Source: Sphingomonas sp. (GTDB lineage Bacteria > Pseudomonadota > Alphaproteobacteria > Sphingomonadales > Sphingomonadaceae). From it: 64,000 nt of DNA. Each line of letters opens with the position of its first letter. The first letter of the stretch is position 1. The translations under genes and the position numbers were made by a program. The DNA is taken from the NCBI GenBank assembly GCA_017849555.1, contig JAFIGU010000006.1, positions 1-64,000 on the forward strand. The letters are read 5' to 3'. Positions 32,906 through 42,280 of the stretch are shown here, piece by piece. The notes beneath the pieces are model-generated. The model was not told the DNA's origin and searched no databases. It saw nothing but the letters and a program-made list of their open reading frames with translations.

Positions 32906-34621
32906 ATGCCTGAGTCACTGATCAACATTCTGATTTACGCCGCGATCGTCCTGTTCTCGCTGATCGTGATCGGGATCATCCTGACCCGGCTCTATCGCCG
33001 CGCGACCAAGGACGTGGCGCTGATCCGCACCGGTTTCGGTGGCGAGAAGGTAGTGCTCAACGGCGGCGTCATGGTCGTCCCCGTGCTGCACGAGTTGATG
33101 CAGGTGCGGCTGACGACGGTGAAGCTGGAGGTCTCGCGGCTCAACAAGGATGCGCTGATCACGCTCGACAAATTGCGCGTCGACGTGATCGGGCTGTTCC
33201 ATATCAAGGTGAAGCCGGACATGCAGTCGATCGCCGCGGCGGCGCAGACGCTGGGCGATTCGGTCAACAATCCCGATGCGGTAAAGTCGCTGCTCGACGG
33301 CAAGCTGGTCTCCGCGTTGCGCTCGGTGGCGGCGACGATGACGATGGAGCATCTCCACGCCAATCGCGCCGATTTCATCCAGAAGGTGCAGGAAGCGCTG
33401 ATGACCGATCTGGATATGAATGGCTTCCAGCTCGAATCGGTCAGCATCACTCATTTCGACCAGACTGCGTTCGAGCATTTCAACGAAAACAATGCGTTCG
33501 ACGCCGAGGGCCTTACCGTGCTGACCCGCACGATCGAGGAGCGCAAGAAGGTCCGCAACGATATCGTCGCGACCAACCGGGTCGAGATCGAGCAGCGCAA
33601 CCTCGAGGCGAACAAACAGTCGCTCGAGATCGCGCAAGCGGCGGAGCAGGCGCGGCTGACGCAGGAACAGACACTTGCCGCGCTGCGCGCCGAACAATCG
33701 ACCGCGATCGCCACCGCCGAGGCCGAGCAGACTCGCGTTGCCGAGATCGCGCGGATCACCGCGATGCAGGCGCAGACCGTGGCGCAGACCGAGGCGGACA
33801 AGGTCACCCAGACCGCGAACATCAGTCGCGACGGCGCGATCCAGACCGCGACGATCGAGCGCGATCGCAACATCGAGCTCGCGCGCATCACCACTGCGGT
33901 GCAGACCGCGCAAAAGTCCGAGGAGGAATCGAAGGCGATCGCCGCGGCCAATGAGGCGCGCGCGCTTGCGGTTCGCGCGGAGGAAAGCGTCGCCACCGCC
34001 AAGGCGACCGAAATCGCCAACCGCAACAAGAACGTCGCGGTGATCGCCGCGACCCAGCGTGCGCAGGAGGAAGCGGTCGGGATCACCGTCGCCGCCGGCG
34101 CCGAAAAGGAAGCGGCCGAGGCGCGCGCGATCGCGCTCAAGACCGAGGCGACCGCCGAATCCGAGGCCGAGAAGGTCCGTGCCGAGGGGCGCGAGGCAGC
34201 GTTCAAGGTCGATGCGGCGGGGCAGGCGCTGCTCAACGAGGCGATCAACCTGCGCAGCGACGCGCAGACCGCGTTGCTGATCCGCCAGGCGATGCTCGAG
34301 GCGCTGCCGGGGATCATCGCTGCGGCGAGCAAGCCGCTGGAGAATATCGACAAAATCGGCATCGTCGACGCGCGCGGGCTGCACGGCGAGGGTGCGAGCG
34401 ACGGTGAGGGAGCCAACGGCCAGGCCAATCTGGCCGACGCGGCGGTGGCGGCGGCGATGCGCTATCGCGTCGGCGGGCCGCTGATCGATGCGCTGATGAG
34501 CGAACTCGGCATGAGCGGCACGTCGCTCAACGGGATGCTTGCCGGCGCGACCGCAGCGACCGGTGCCGGCGCGAACGGCGCGGTGCCGGCGACGGTGCGC
34601 GAGGGCGATACGCCGCGGTGA
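32906..34621 (+). CDS. Flotillin-like protein (YqiK type)
   Basis: A 571-residue membrane-organising protein: an N-terminal helix (~5-27, INILIYAAIVLFSLIVIGIIL), a SPFH/band-7 domain (~30-200; VALIRTGFGGEKVVLNGG and VMVVPVLHELMQVRLTTVKL), then a long alanine/glutamate-rich coiled coil (~200-440) and a disordered Gly/Ala-rich tail. Flotillins assemble into large rings or microdomains in the inner membrane. The SD GGGGGAG lies just ahead of ATG 32906. It is co-transcribed with the YqiJ-like gene 31 bp upstream. The coiled-coil region gives strong spurious frames on the other strand. Confidence 0.92.
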   Translation: MPESLINILIYAAIVLFSLIVIGIILTRLYRRATKDVALIRTGFGGEKVVLNGGVMVVPVLHELMQVRLTTVKLEVSRLNKDALITLDKLRVDVIGLFHIKVKPDMQSIAAAAQTLGDSVNNPDAVKSLLDGKLVSALRSVAATMTMEHLHANRADFIQKVQEALMTDLDMNGFQLESVSITHFDQTAFEHFNENNAFDAEGLTVLTRTIEERKKVRNDIVATNRVEIEQRNLEANKQSLEIAQAAEQARLTQEQTLAALRAEQSTAIATAEAEQTRVAEIARITAMQAQTVAQTEADKVTQTANISRDGAIQTATIERDRNIELARITTAVQTAQKSEEESKAIAAANEARALAVRAEESVATAKATEIANRNKNVAVIAATQRAQEEAVGITVAAGAEKEAAEARAIALKTEATAESEAEKVRAEGREAAFKVDAAGQALLNEAINLRSDAQTALLIRQAMLEALPGIIAAASKPLENIDKIGIVDARGLHGEGASDGEGANGQANLADAAVAAAMRYRVGGPLIDALMSELGMSGTSLNGMLAGATAATGAGANGAVPATVREGDTPR

Positions 34622-34628
34622 GAAGGCA

Positions 34629-34664
34629 GACGATGCCGGCGGCGATCACGCTGCCGGCATCGTC
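34629..34664. terminator. Hairpin 3' of flotillin gene
   Basis: 12-bp perfect arms GACGATGCCGGC / GCCGGCATCGTC with a 12-nt loop, 8 nt after the flotillin stop. It lies between convergent genes, so it could serve both. No T-tract is seen beyond GAAATTTCG. Confidence 0.6.
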
Positions 34665-34699
34665 CGAAATTTCGTGCGCTGAATCGGAGCGCCGGCGCG

Positions 34700-35386
34700 C
34701 TACGCGCGCGTCAGCCTCGTCATCAGTACCTCGCGGCGCAGCGTGAACCCGAGCGCCTCATAGAGCGCGATCGCCCCGGTGTTCGCGGCATAGGCGTGGA
34801 GGAACGGCGTCTCGCCGCGGCCGAGAATGCGTGTCGCGACGTGCCGCATCAGTGCGCCGGCATAGCCGCGGCCGCGATGATCCGGGTGAGTGCAAACGCC
34901 GCTCACCTCGGTGAAGCCGTCGGGCTTCATCCGCTCGCCGGCCATCGCGATCAATTCGCCGTCGATCTTCACCCCGACGAAATCGCCGAGCTGGTGAGTG
35001 CGCGCGAAGAACGGGCCGGGTTCAGTGAGCGCGGTGAGCGCGCGCATCGCGGGCGCGTCGGCCTCGCTCAACGGGACGATCGCGAAATCGACGCGCGGCC
35101 CCGGCGTCAGTTGCGGCGCGACCATCTGGACGCCGAGATCCTGCGACACGACCGCCACGCCCGGAATCCGGGCGGGCGGATCGGCTTCGAGCAGCGCGAC
35201 ATCGCCCTGTTCCGCGATCAGGTCGACAAGCCCCGCGAGGCTGGCATCCGATTGGTCCGCGACCGCCGCAAAGACGCCGTAAGCGAGATCGTACCGCCGC
35301 GCGCCGCCGCGGACGATCGCAAAGGGCGAATGGCGGCCATTGAGCGCGGACCAAGCGCAGCGATCGAGCGGATGCGGGGCTGTCAT
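34700..35386 (-). CDS. GNAT family N-acetyltransferase
   Basis: A 228-residue protein with a C-terminal GNAT domain (~115-225). It has the acetyl-CoA-binding motif A VSGVCTHPDHRGRGYAGALM (Q/RxxGxG/A as HRGRGYA) and the FLHAYAANTGAIALYEALGF motif B typical of FR47-like acetyltransferases. The N-terminal ~100 residues are a divergent half, as in two-lobed GNATs. It acetylates an amine in the cytoplasm; the substrate is unknown. It lies 61 bp upstream (on the minus strand, downstream) of opgH and may be read from the same transcript. Confidence 0.85.
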   Translation of the reverse strand: MTAPHPLDRCAWSALNGRHSPFAIVRGGARRYDLAYGVFAAVADQSDASLAGLVDLIAEQGDVALLEADPPARIPGVAVVSQDLGVQMVAPQLTPGPRVDFAIVPLSEADAPAMRALTALTEPGPFFARTHQLGDFVGVKIDGELIAMAGERMKPDGFTEVSGVCTHPDHRGRGYAGALMRHVATRILGRGETPFLHAYAANTGAIALYEALGFTLRREVLMTRLTRA

Positions 35387-35447
35387 GCCACTGTCGTAGC
35401 GTTGTTCACGACGGTTGGTCGAGATCGCAATATCAGGTTGCCGGAGC

Positions 35448-37256
35448 TTAACTTGCCGACGCTCGCGCGATCGTGTGCCCGACGAAGCCCGACGGTTTCA
35501 TCTTGCGCTCGTCGTCCGACGGCGGCGTGGCAAAGATGCCCCACCGGGCAAGCCGGTCGCCCAGCGAAATGCTCGAGGTGAGCGAGATCAGCCAGGGGGA
35601 CGCGAGCAGCCCCGCGATCACCGGCGACAGCCAAAGCCCAAGAACCGGATCGAACACCCCCACGACGATGAACGCTGCGGCAAGCGCCAAATGTTCGCGC
35701 ACCTTGGGCAATACCTCGCGCAACGGGATGCCGGCGGTTTCGCGGCTCTGCACCGACCAGTTCGACGGAATGCCGAGCAACAGCCCGATCATCGCCTTGG
35801 TCTGGGTCACCATCGTCACCGGCGCGAGCAGGATCGCGAGCAGGATTTCGAGAACCGCCGATTTGGCGACCGCCGCCGCGCCGCCGAAGCTGCGCCGCCG
35901 CTCGCGATCCGCCAGCACCCAGATGACCCCCAGCGCCTTGAGCCCGAACAGGCAGAGCAAGGTCACCACGAGCACCGCCGCGGGCGGCCCCTCGACGATC
36001 GCGTCATGCACGCCGAGCAATCGTTGCGCGATCTCGGCGAGGATCAGCAGCAGCCACGCGGGCGAGGTGAGATAGGCGGACGCACCGATCAGCAGATGCA
36101 AGCGGCTCGTCCAGTGGAATCCAGCCGAATCGAGCAGCCGCAGGTGCTGGAGATTGCCCTGCGCCCAGCGGCGATCGCGAATCGCGTGGTCGATGATCGT
36201 CGGGGGGAATTCCTCATAGCTGCCGTTGATCATCACCATATGCACCGACCAGCCACGCCGGCGCAGCAGCGCCGCCTCGACCATATCGTGGCTCTGGATC
36301 AGCCCACCGAACGGCGGCGCACCGGGAAGATCGGGCAGCCCGCAGCATTCGGCGAAGGCACGGGTGCGGATGATCGCATTATGCCCCCAGAAATTAGCCT
36401 CGGAGCCCGACCACCACACCAGCCCGGCCGAGGAGATCGGGCCATAGGCACAGGTCGCGAACTGCATCCAGCGCTGGAACAGAGTGCGCGCATTGATGAT
36501 CATCGGCACGGTCTGCAACAGCCCGACGGTCGGCTTGCTTTCCATGATCGCAGCCATGCCCAGCATCGCGCTGCCGCTCATCAGGCTGTCGGCATCGAGC
36601 ACGATCATCTGCTCATAGGCGCCGCCGAACCGGCGCACCCATTCGGCGACGTTGCCCGGCTTCTTGCCGACATTTTGGATGCGCCGACGATAATAGACCG
36701 GGATCGGCGCGGTCGGGGCGAGTTTCGCCCAGGTGGCCTCCTCCAGCTTGCCGTGCAACTCGCTCGAATCGCTGAGGATGAAGAAATCGAAGAAGGTCGC
36801 GCCGCCGGCATCGGCGACCGATTGCGTCATCGCGGCGACCCGGCCGAAGGTGGCCTCGATGCTCTCGTTATGCACCGGCATCAGGATCGCGGTGCGGTGG
36901 CGCAACGTGCCGGCCGGCCGCGGAATCGGCGCGAAGCCGGGGTGGTCCCCGGTGATCAGGTTGATGAACCCGACCAGCCCGCTGACGAAGCCGAACGCGA
37001 TCCAACTCACCAGCGGCAGGAACAGCGCGAGCAACAGCACATCGAGCACGCCGATGCCGTCCTCGCTGAGCGCGACGCGCATCCCGGTGGAGGCATACAT
37101 GCCAAGCACCGCGGTCGCGACGATCAGCAGCAGGCGCTTGGCGAGCAGCCCCGGCGGGACGGTGCGCGTCTCGATCGTGCCGGGGGGATTACCGTGGAAG
37201 CGTTGCTCGGGCATCGCGAGCGGCGCCTCCGGGGGGAGGGGGGCGGGACGCATCAT
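35448..37256 (-). CDS. opgH: Osmoregulated periplasmic glucan glucosyltransferase OpgH/MdoH
   Basis: A 602-residue multi-pass inner-membrane GT2 enzyme that polymerises UDP-glucose into periplasmic glucans. ATG 37256 overlaps the opgG stop as ATGA; a second ATG follows directly. Two N-terminal helices (~35-55, 68-95) come before the catalytic domain with TAILMPVHNES, FILSDSSE, MIVLDADSLMSG and RDRRWAQGNLQHLRLL (QxxRW-type). Further helices at ~345-470 and ~500-560 form the channel. It is shorter at the N-terminus than E. coli OpgH (847 residues), as usual in alphaproteobacteria. Translational coupling with opgG supports a two-gene operon. Confidence 0.93.
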   Translation of the reverse strand: MMRPAPLPPEAPLAMPEQRFHGNPPGTIETRTVPPGLLAKRLLLIVATAVLGMYASTGMRVALSEDGIGVLDVLLLALFLPLVSWIAFGFVSGLVGFINLITGDHPGFAPIPRPAGTLRHRTAILMPVHNESIEATFGRVAAMTQSVADAGGATFFDFFILSDSSELHGKLEEATWAKLAPTAPIPVYYRRRIQNVGKKPGNVAEWVRRFGGAYEQMIVLDADSLMSGSAMLGMAAIMESKPTVGLLQTVPMIINARTLFQRWMQFATCAYGPISSAGLVWWSGSEANFWGHNAIIRTRAFAECCGLPDLPGAPPFGGLIQSHDMVEAALLRRRGWSVHMVMINGSYEEFPPTIIDHAIRDRRWAQGNLQHLRLLDSAGFHWTSRLHLLIGASAYLTSPAWLLLILAEIAQRLLGVHDAIVEGPPAAVLVVTLLCLFGLKALGVIWVLADRERRRSFGGAAAVAKSAVLEILLAILLAPVTMVTQTKAMIGLLLGIPSNWSVQSRETAGIPLREVLPKVREHLALAAAFIVVGVFDPVLGLWLSPVIAGLLASPWLISLTSSISLGDRLARWGIFATPPSDDERKMKPSGFVGHTIARASAS

Positions 37257-38749
37257 GACGATAAAGGCTCGATCAGGGTTTCGGAGAGGGCGGAGTTGTT
37301 GTGGCGGAGGAATAGCCGAAGATCTTTCGGATTGCTCGCGTCGGTGCGGATATCGAGGGTGACGCGCCAGCGGCCGCTCTGGCGCGCAAGCGGATAAGCG
37401 GCCACCGCCAGCAGCGCCGGCTTGGCGACGTTGACGACCGCCTCGACCCCGCTCTGGCGATCGAGCCCGGCCAGCGCCTTGCCCTCGAAATCGACGACAT
37501 ATTTGCGCGCGCCGGGGATCGTGTCGCCGCCGGGAATGCCCGCCGCGCCGCTCCAATTATCCACCACGCGCGCGGCATTGCCGTCGAACGGATCCTGCGA
37601 CATCCAGCGCAGCCGATAGGCGAAATCGCGGCGCTCGCCGGCGCGGGCCGGCTGGTCGCTGTGCCAGAAGGCGACGATATTGTCGTTGGTCTCGCTGTCG
37701 GTCGGCATCTCGTACAGCAGTACCGAGCCTTTCCCCCAATCCCCGACCGGCTCGATCCACAGGCTCGGGCGGCGGTCGTAGAAGGCGCCGTCGTCCTGAT
37801 AATCGGCGAAACGCTGGTCGCGCTGGATCAGGCCGAAGCCTTTGACGCCGTCGGCGCGGAAGCTGACGGTGCGCGGGTGCGGCGGATTGGCGAGCGGGCG
37901 CCAGATGCGCTCGCCGCTGCCGGACCAGATCGCCAGCCCGTCCGAATCGTGGATTTCGGGCCGCCAGTCGGTCGCGACGCGGCGATCGTTCTGATCGTAC
38001 CAGAACATGCTCGTCGCGGGCGCGATCCCCAGCCGGCGGATGTCGCGCCGGAAGAACAGCGACGATCGCACCGCCTGGGTGACGCCCTCCGGCGTCAGCG
38101 CGCAATCGAACGCGAAGGCGCCGGTCACGCTCGCCCCGTCGAGCAGCGCGTGGACCCGCAGCCGCCCGGGCGAGGCGGCCTCGATCCAGAATTCGGTGAA
38201 AGACGGGAATTCCTCCGGGCCGTCGAGCCCGGTATCGACCGCAATGCCGCGCGCCGAAAGGCCATATTGGTCCTGCGGCCCCACCGCGCGGAAATAGGAG
38301 GCGCCGAGAAAGGCGAGCCAGTCGCCGGCCAGATTGGGGTTGAGCACGCGAAAGCCCGCCGGATCGGTCGCGTTGTTACCGGCGAACAGCCCATTTGCCG
38401 CGAGCAGCGGGCGTGCCATCCCGCCTTCGACGAGGTTGAGCGCGACCGCCTCGCGCGCGAGATGCGTCACCGGCATCAGCCGCACGAACCCCGCCAGCCG
38501 TTCCGCCGCGCCATAAGCGCGTTGCGTCGCGGCGTCGAAATTGGGCGCGAAATCGGGCGCGTGCGGGCGCGGGACATAGCGGCGCCCGGCGAGCGCCTGC
38601 GCGCGTGCGACCAGCACGTCCCACGAAAAGGGCGTCGCCGGCCCGAATTTGGGCGGGCGACCGGCCGCCGCGGCGCTTTGCGCAGCGACCATTGCGCCGG
38701 CCAGAAGCGCGAGGCTGGACCGCCGTGAAATGCCTGTCGTGCTGTTCAA
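37253..38749 (-). CDS. opgG: Periplasmic glucan biosynthesis protein OpgG/OpgD
   Basis: A 498-residue periplasmic protein of the OpgG/OpgD family, which shapes the backbone of osmoregulated glucans. The start is TTG 38749 (MNSTTGISRRSSLALLAGAM); no ATG or GTG precedes the leader. The leader has an RR-S-S-L motif and an A-rich stretch, so export may be Tat-dependent as for OpgD. Diagnostic segments include FDAATQRAYGAAERLAGFVR, YFRAVGPQDQYGLSARGIAV, FPSFTEFWIEAASP, RRDIRRLGIAPATSMFWYDQ, RPSLWIEPVGDWGKGSVLLY and VVDFEGKALAGL. The stop overlaps opgH (ATGA). Whether it is G or D type cannot be fixed from the sequence alone. Confidence 0.92.
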   Translation of the reverse strand: MNSTTGISRRSSLALLAGAMVAAQSAAAAGRPPKFGPATPFSWDVLVARAQALAGRRYVPRPHAPDFAPNFDAATQRAYGAAERLAGFVRLMPVTHLAREAVALNLVEGGMARPLLAANGLFAGNNATDPAGFRVLNPNLAGDWLAFLGASYFRAVGPQDQYGLSARGIAVDTGLDGPEEFPSFTEFWIEAASPGRLRVHALLDGASVTGAFAFDCALTPEGVTQAVRSSLFFRRDIRRLGIAPATSMFWYDQNDRRVATDWRPEIHDSDGLAIWSGSGERIWRPLANPPHPRTVSFRADGVKGFGLIQRDQRFADYQDDGAFYDRRPSLWIEPVGDWGKGSVLLYEMPTDSETNDNIVAFWHSDQPARAGERRDFAYRLRWMSQDPFDGNAARVVDNWSGAAGIPGGDTIPGARKYVVDFEGKALAGLDRQSGVEAVVNVAKPALLAVAAYPLARQSGRWRVTLDIRTDASNPKDLRLFLRHNNSALSETLIEPLSS

Positions 38750-38844
38750 ATCCGTACCGCTATTAGTCAGATGTAATTCCTCTTACGGCAAGCGCGCGCA
38801 AAAACGCCGCAGCCTCTAACGGCTTACGGCGTATCCCGACCGGC

Positions 38845-40089
38845 TCAGCGCAGCCCGGTGATGACGCGCATGCCGGGTTTCAGCATGTCCGACGCCACCT
38901 CGCTGTTGCGCCCGTCGCTGCCGCCGCGGGTGACGGGGACGCGTTGCGGCGTGCCGTCGCTGCCGGTGACATAGACGGCCTCGCCGCGCACCACGCCCGG
39001 TGGGCGCGCGGCATCGCTCGCCCGCCCGAAGCGCAATGCGCTGTCCGGCACGACCAGTGCATCGCGGTGCATCCCGAGATCGATCTGCACCGTGACGGCG
39101 GTTCCAACCCGCAACGCGCCACCCGGGTTCCCCAGCTCGAGCGCGATGCCGACCGGGGTGCTGTCGACGGATATGGGGGCCGATGCGCTGCGTGCCAATG
39201 CCGGCGGCGCGGCGGTTTCGGTCAGCCGGAGGATCGGCGCGGAAACCGCTTTCCCCGGCGCGACGGTGACGATCGCGCGTACCGCGCGCGCGGCGCGCAG
39301 CCGCTGCGCCTGGGCGCGATCGGTGGCGATATCGAGGCGCAGCCGGGTATAGGGCTCGGCGATCGCGAACAGATGCTGCCCGGGATTGGCGCCGACGCGC
39401 TGGCCGATCGCGACGAAGCGTCGCGAGACCACCCCGGCGACGGGGGCGCGGATATCCGCCGAGGCGAGTTGCGCCTCCCGTTCGCTCAGCGCGGTGCGCG
39501 CGGCGGCGAGTTCCACCTGCGCGGTATCGACCGCATCGGCGGCGCGTCGCGCGGCATCCTGCGCGGCGGTCATTTCGCGATCGGATGGGACACTGCCGCC
39601 CGAGCGCCGGCGCACGCGTTGATAAAGCCCCAGCCGCGCGTCGACATCCGCTTTCGTCGCCTGCGCCTTGGCCAGCGCCGCCTGCCGCGTGTCGAGCAGT
39701 TCCCGCGCTGCGGCGATCGCTTCCCGCAGCGGCGCCGGATCGAGCCGGGCGAGGATATCACCCGCGTTCACCGGCTGGTTGTCCGCGACCGGGATCGCGC
39801 GGATCACGCCTTCCTGCCCGGCATCGACGAGATGCACCGCGACGGGTTGCAGCCGCCCGCTGCCGAACAGTTTCAGCGGGATGTCGACGCGCGTGACCGG
39901 CTCAGAGGCATATTCGGTCGCCAGCCCGCCGCTCACGAACCGGCCGACGAGAACGATCAGCACGACCCCGGCGAGCCCGATCGAAAGCCACCTTATCCAC
40001 CAGCCCCACGACCCGCCGGGCTTGGTGCCGAGGAACTCGTCGACCGATGTGCCGGCGGGCGGATCGGGGCTGTCAGGGGCGTCGGTCAT
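38845..40089 (-). CDS. Periplasmic adaptor subunit of an efflux pump (RND/MacA type)
   Basis: A 414-residue membrane-fusion protein: one N-terminal membrane helix (~30-52, WIRWLSIGLAGVVLIVLVG), lipoyl halves VIRAIPVADNQPVNAGDILARLD and ADIRAPVAGVVSRRFVAIGQ, a coiled-coil hairpin (~110-205), and a C-terminal beta-barrel/MP region (DALVVPDSALRFGR, VYVTGSDGTPQRVPVTRG). Its start lies inside the 3' end of the upstream TolC-like gene (17-bp overlap, 40073-40089), so the two are coupled. No inner-membrane pump gene lies in the pair, which is unusual; the partner must be elsewhere or lost. Confidence 0.85.
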   Translation of the reverse strand: MTDAPDSPDPPAGTSVDEFLGTKPGGSWGWWIRWLSIGLAGVVLIVLVGRFVSGGLATEYASEPVTRVDIPLKLFGSGRLQPVAVHLVDAGQEGVIRAIPVADNQPVNAGDILARLDPAPLREAIAAARELLDTRQAALAKAQATKADVDARLGLYQRVRRRSGGSVPSDREMTAAQDAARRAADAVDTAQVELAAARTALSEREAQLASADIRAPVAGVVSRRFVAIGQRVGANPGQHLFAIAEPYTRLRLDIATDRAQAQRLRAARAVRAIVTVAPGKAVSAPILRLTETAAPPALARSASAPISVDSTPVGIALELGNPGGALRVGTAVTVQIDLGMHRDALVVPDSALRFGRASDAARPPGVVRGEAVYVTGSDGTPQRVPVTRGGSDGRNSEVASDMLKPGMRVITGLR

Positions 40090-41098
40090 TCGCCCCCGGC
40101 TCCCAGCTTCCGCCCAGCGCCGTGAACAGGTCGATCAGCGCGGCGGCGCGATCCGCTGCCGCGCCGACCCGCTCGTCGCGCACCCCGAGCAAGGCACGCT
40201 CGGCACTCTGCAGCGCGACATGATCGGTCAGCCCCTCGCGATATTGCTTCCGCGCAAGGACGGCGAGCTGCTCGGCTTCGTCGACCGCCTTTTCCAGCGC
40301 GGCTTCGCGCGCCTTGGCGGCGGCGAACGCCGTCTGCGCATTCTCGACCTCCTCCAGCGTTTGCAGCACCACCTCCTTGTACGCGGCGACCGCGCCGTTC
40401 GAGCCGCCGCCCCATATTTTGCCACGCCCGACGCGTTGCGCGGCGAGTTGCACGTCGGCGCGGCGATTGATCAGGTCGGACGGGGCGCCAACGGTAACCT
40501 CCGCCGGCCCCACCGGGACCGGCGCGATCGGCGCGAGCTGGTCGCGGAGCGCGGCGGGGAGCTGCCCGGTCAGCACCGCGATCCGCGCCGCATCCGCCGC
40601 GATCGCCGCTTCGAGCACGGGAATGCCGGCCGCGACACGATCGCTATCGGCCGCGATCTGCAGCGCATCGAGCGGGGTGACGAGCTTGGCCTCTTCGCGG
40701 AATCGCGCGATCGCCTGATCGTCCTGCCGCGCGGCGAGATAGGCGCGGATATTCTCGATCTTCGCCTGCCGCGTGCGGAGCGCGACATAGCTGCGCGCGA
40801 TCGCCGCCTCGGTGGCGATGCGCTTTACCGTTTGTTGATAGCCGGTCTTGCCGTTCGCCGCGGAATCGGCTGCGCCGACGCGCTCGATCAGACTGTTGAG
40901 CAGCGGATCATCGAAATGCCGCCACCATTGGGCGAGGTTCTCGGCCTGAGCGGGCGGTTGCGCGGTCGAATCGGTCGAATAACGGTCCGGCAGCCCGAGG
41001 TCCGCGAGCGTGACCGGGCGCCCGCCCGACGCGCCTTCGCATCCGGACAATCCCAGCATCGCCGCGGCGCACAACATTGCTGTCCTAGCTACGCCCAT
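40073..41098 (-). CDS. TolC/NodT-family lipoprotein lacking both beta-strand segments
   Basis: A 341-residue protein with a lipobox (MLGLSGC, Cys20), so it is acylated. Family landmarks: QWWRHFDDPLLNSLIERV, IARSYVALRTRQAKIENIRA, LAVLTGQLPAALRD analogue (IAVLTGQLPAALRDQLAP), SDLINRRADVQLAAQRV and VLQTLEEVENAQTAFAAA. NodT proteins are usually ~470 residues. Here each of the two structural repeats jumps directly from its first helix to its last (NSLIERVGAADSAANGKTGY, and AAQRVGRGKIWGGGSNGAVA), omitting the regions that form the outer-membrane beta-strands. It probably cannot make a normal barrel. The frame itself is open. It overlaps the adaptor gene. Confidence 0.8.
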   Translation of the reverse strand: MGVARTAMLCAAAMLGLSGCEGASGGRPVTLADLGLPDRYSTDSTAQPPAQAENLAQWWRHFDDPLLNSLIERVGAADSAANGKTGYQQTVKRIATEAAIARSYVALRTRQAKIENIRAYLAARQDDQAIARFREEAKLVTPLDALQIAADSDRVAAGIPVLEAAIAADAARIAVLTGQLPAALRDQLAPIAPVPVGPAEVTVGAPSDLINRRADVQLAAQRVGRGKIWGGGSNGAVAAYKEVVLQTLEEVENAQTAFAAAKAREAALEKAVDEAEQLAVLARKQYREGLTDHVALQSAERALLGVRDERVGAAADRAAALIDLFTALGGSWEPGANDRRP

Positions 41099-41358
41099 TC
41101 ACATCCCGATACGTTAACCACAATACATGTTGCGGACCCCGAACGATCGACGTGCGAGGGCGTTGCGGCCGTTTCTTCAAATCGAACGGCGTTTCTTGCG
41201 GGTGTCTTTAAAATGCAAGTGCTGCGCGCCTTGCTGACGCAGAACCGCGCCCGTGAGGCTTGCGCTCTCCTCGGTTCTTCTGGGCTGGCGAGAAAGCGGG
41301 CAGGTGCCTGATTTCAGCGGAAATCGCGGCGTTGCGCGATGTCCGTCAGGCTGCAAGG

Positions 41359-41433
41359 TGGCTCCCCGAGTTGGATTCGAACCAACGGCCGCTCGATTAA
41401 CAGTCGAGAGCTCTACCGCTGAGCTATCGGGGA
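41359..41433 (-). tRNA. tRNA-Asn (anticodon GTT), CCA encoded
   Basis: Minus-strand cloverleaf: acceptor TCCCCGA/TCGGGGA, D-arm AGCTCAGCGGTAGAGCT, anticodon loop CTGTTAA with GTT, T-arm GTTGG-TTCGAAT-CCAAC, discriminator G and CCA at 41359-41361. No repeat copy of its 3' end was seen in the window. Confidence 0.97.
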
Positions 41434-41500
41434 ATGCCTTGCGGGAGGCGCGTCTATAGCCGGCCGTTTCAGAGATGCAACCCCCGTTTCGCGATGATTT

Positions 41501-42280
41501 TCACGCGATGAACTGTTCCATCGTAATTCGGTCGTCGAGCGCATGTTCGGGATCGAACAGCAAGGTCAGTTCGCGCGCGCGGTCCATCGCAATATCCACC
41601 TGTGCGACATCGCGAATCTCGCGCTGATCGGCCACCGCGGAGACCGGGCGCTTGCCGGGTTCGAGGATGCGCAGCGAGACGCGCGCGCGATCGGGCAGGA
41701 TCGCGCCGCGCCAGCGCCGCGGGCGGAACGCGCTGATCGGGGTGAGCGCGAGCATCGCCGAGCCGAGCGGCAGGATCGGGCCGTGCGCGGAAAGATTATA
41801 GGCGGTCGAGCCGGCGGGGGTGGCGACGAGGATGCCGTCGCAGGCCAGTTCCTCCAGCACGATGCGATCGTTGACCGTCACCTCGATCTTCGCGGTCTGC
41901 CGCGTTTCGCGCAGCAGCGACACCTCGTTGATCGCGGGGAGCGCGTGGATGCGGCCGTCGATCCCCGTCGCAGTCATCATCAGCGGCGTCACCTTGAACG
42001 CGCGCGCGCGATCGAGCCGGTCGTCGAGTCCGTGCCGGCGCCATTCGTTCATCAGGAACCCGATCGTGCCGAGGTTCATCCCGAACACGGGGGGCGGGGG
42101 GCGGCGCGCCTCGAGCATCGCGTGGAGCGTCTGGAGCAGGAAACCGTCGCCGCCCAATGCAATGACCAGATCGGCCTCGTCGATCGGGCACCAATCCCAT
42201 GCGTCGCGCAATTCGGCGCGCGCGGCCTGCGCCTGGGCGGTGGGCGAGGCGACCAGCGCCCGCCGAAGATAGCTGGTCAT
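41501..42280 (-). CDS. nadK: NAD kinase
   Basis: A 259-residue kinase that phosphorylates NAD to NADP. The hallmark GGDG motif (DLVIALGGDGFLLQT, G43-G46), the PVFGMNLGTIGFLMNE segment, NEVSLLRETRQTAKIEV and the second-domain DGILVATPAGSTAYNLSAHG then PI are all present. Length is normal for proteobacterial NadK. ATG 42280 overlaps the moaA stop (ATGA), so it is translationally coupled to moaA; this pairing is unusual functionally but common in sphingomonads as far as I recall. tRNA-Asn lies 67 bp beyond its stop. Confidence 0.94.
   Translation of the reverse strand: MTSYLRRALVASPTAQAQAARAELRDAWDWCPIDEADLVIALGGDGFLLQTLHAMLEARRPPPPVFGMNLGTIGFLMNEWRRHGLDDRLDRARAFKVTPLMMTATGIDGRIHALPAINEVSLLRETRQTAKIEVTVNDRIVLEELACDGILVATPAGSTAYNLSAHGPILPLGSAMLALTPISAFRPRRWRGAILPDRARVSLRILEPGKRPVSAVADQREIRDVAQVDIAMDRARELTLLFDPEHALDDRITMEQFIA

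Noticed and set aside
38845..41098. This adaptor/TolC pair as the outer half of the island's type I system
   Set aside because: It is 11 kb outside the island, the adaptor is of RND/MacA type, and the TolC-like protein lacks its barrel segments. A standard TolC elsewhere is more likely.
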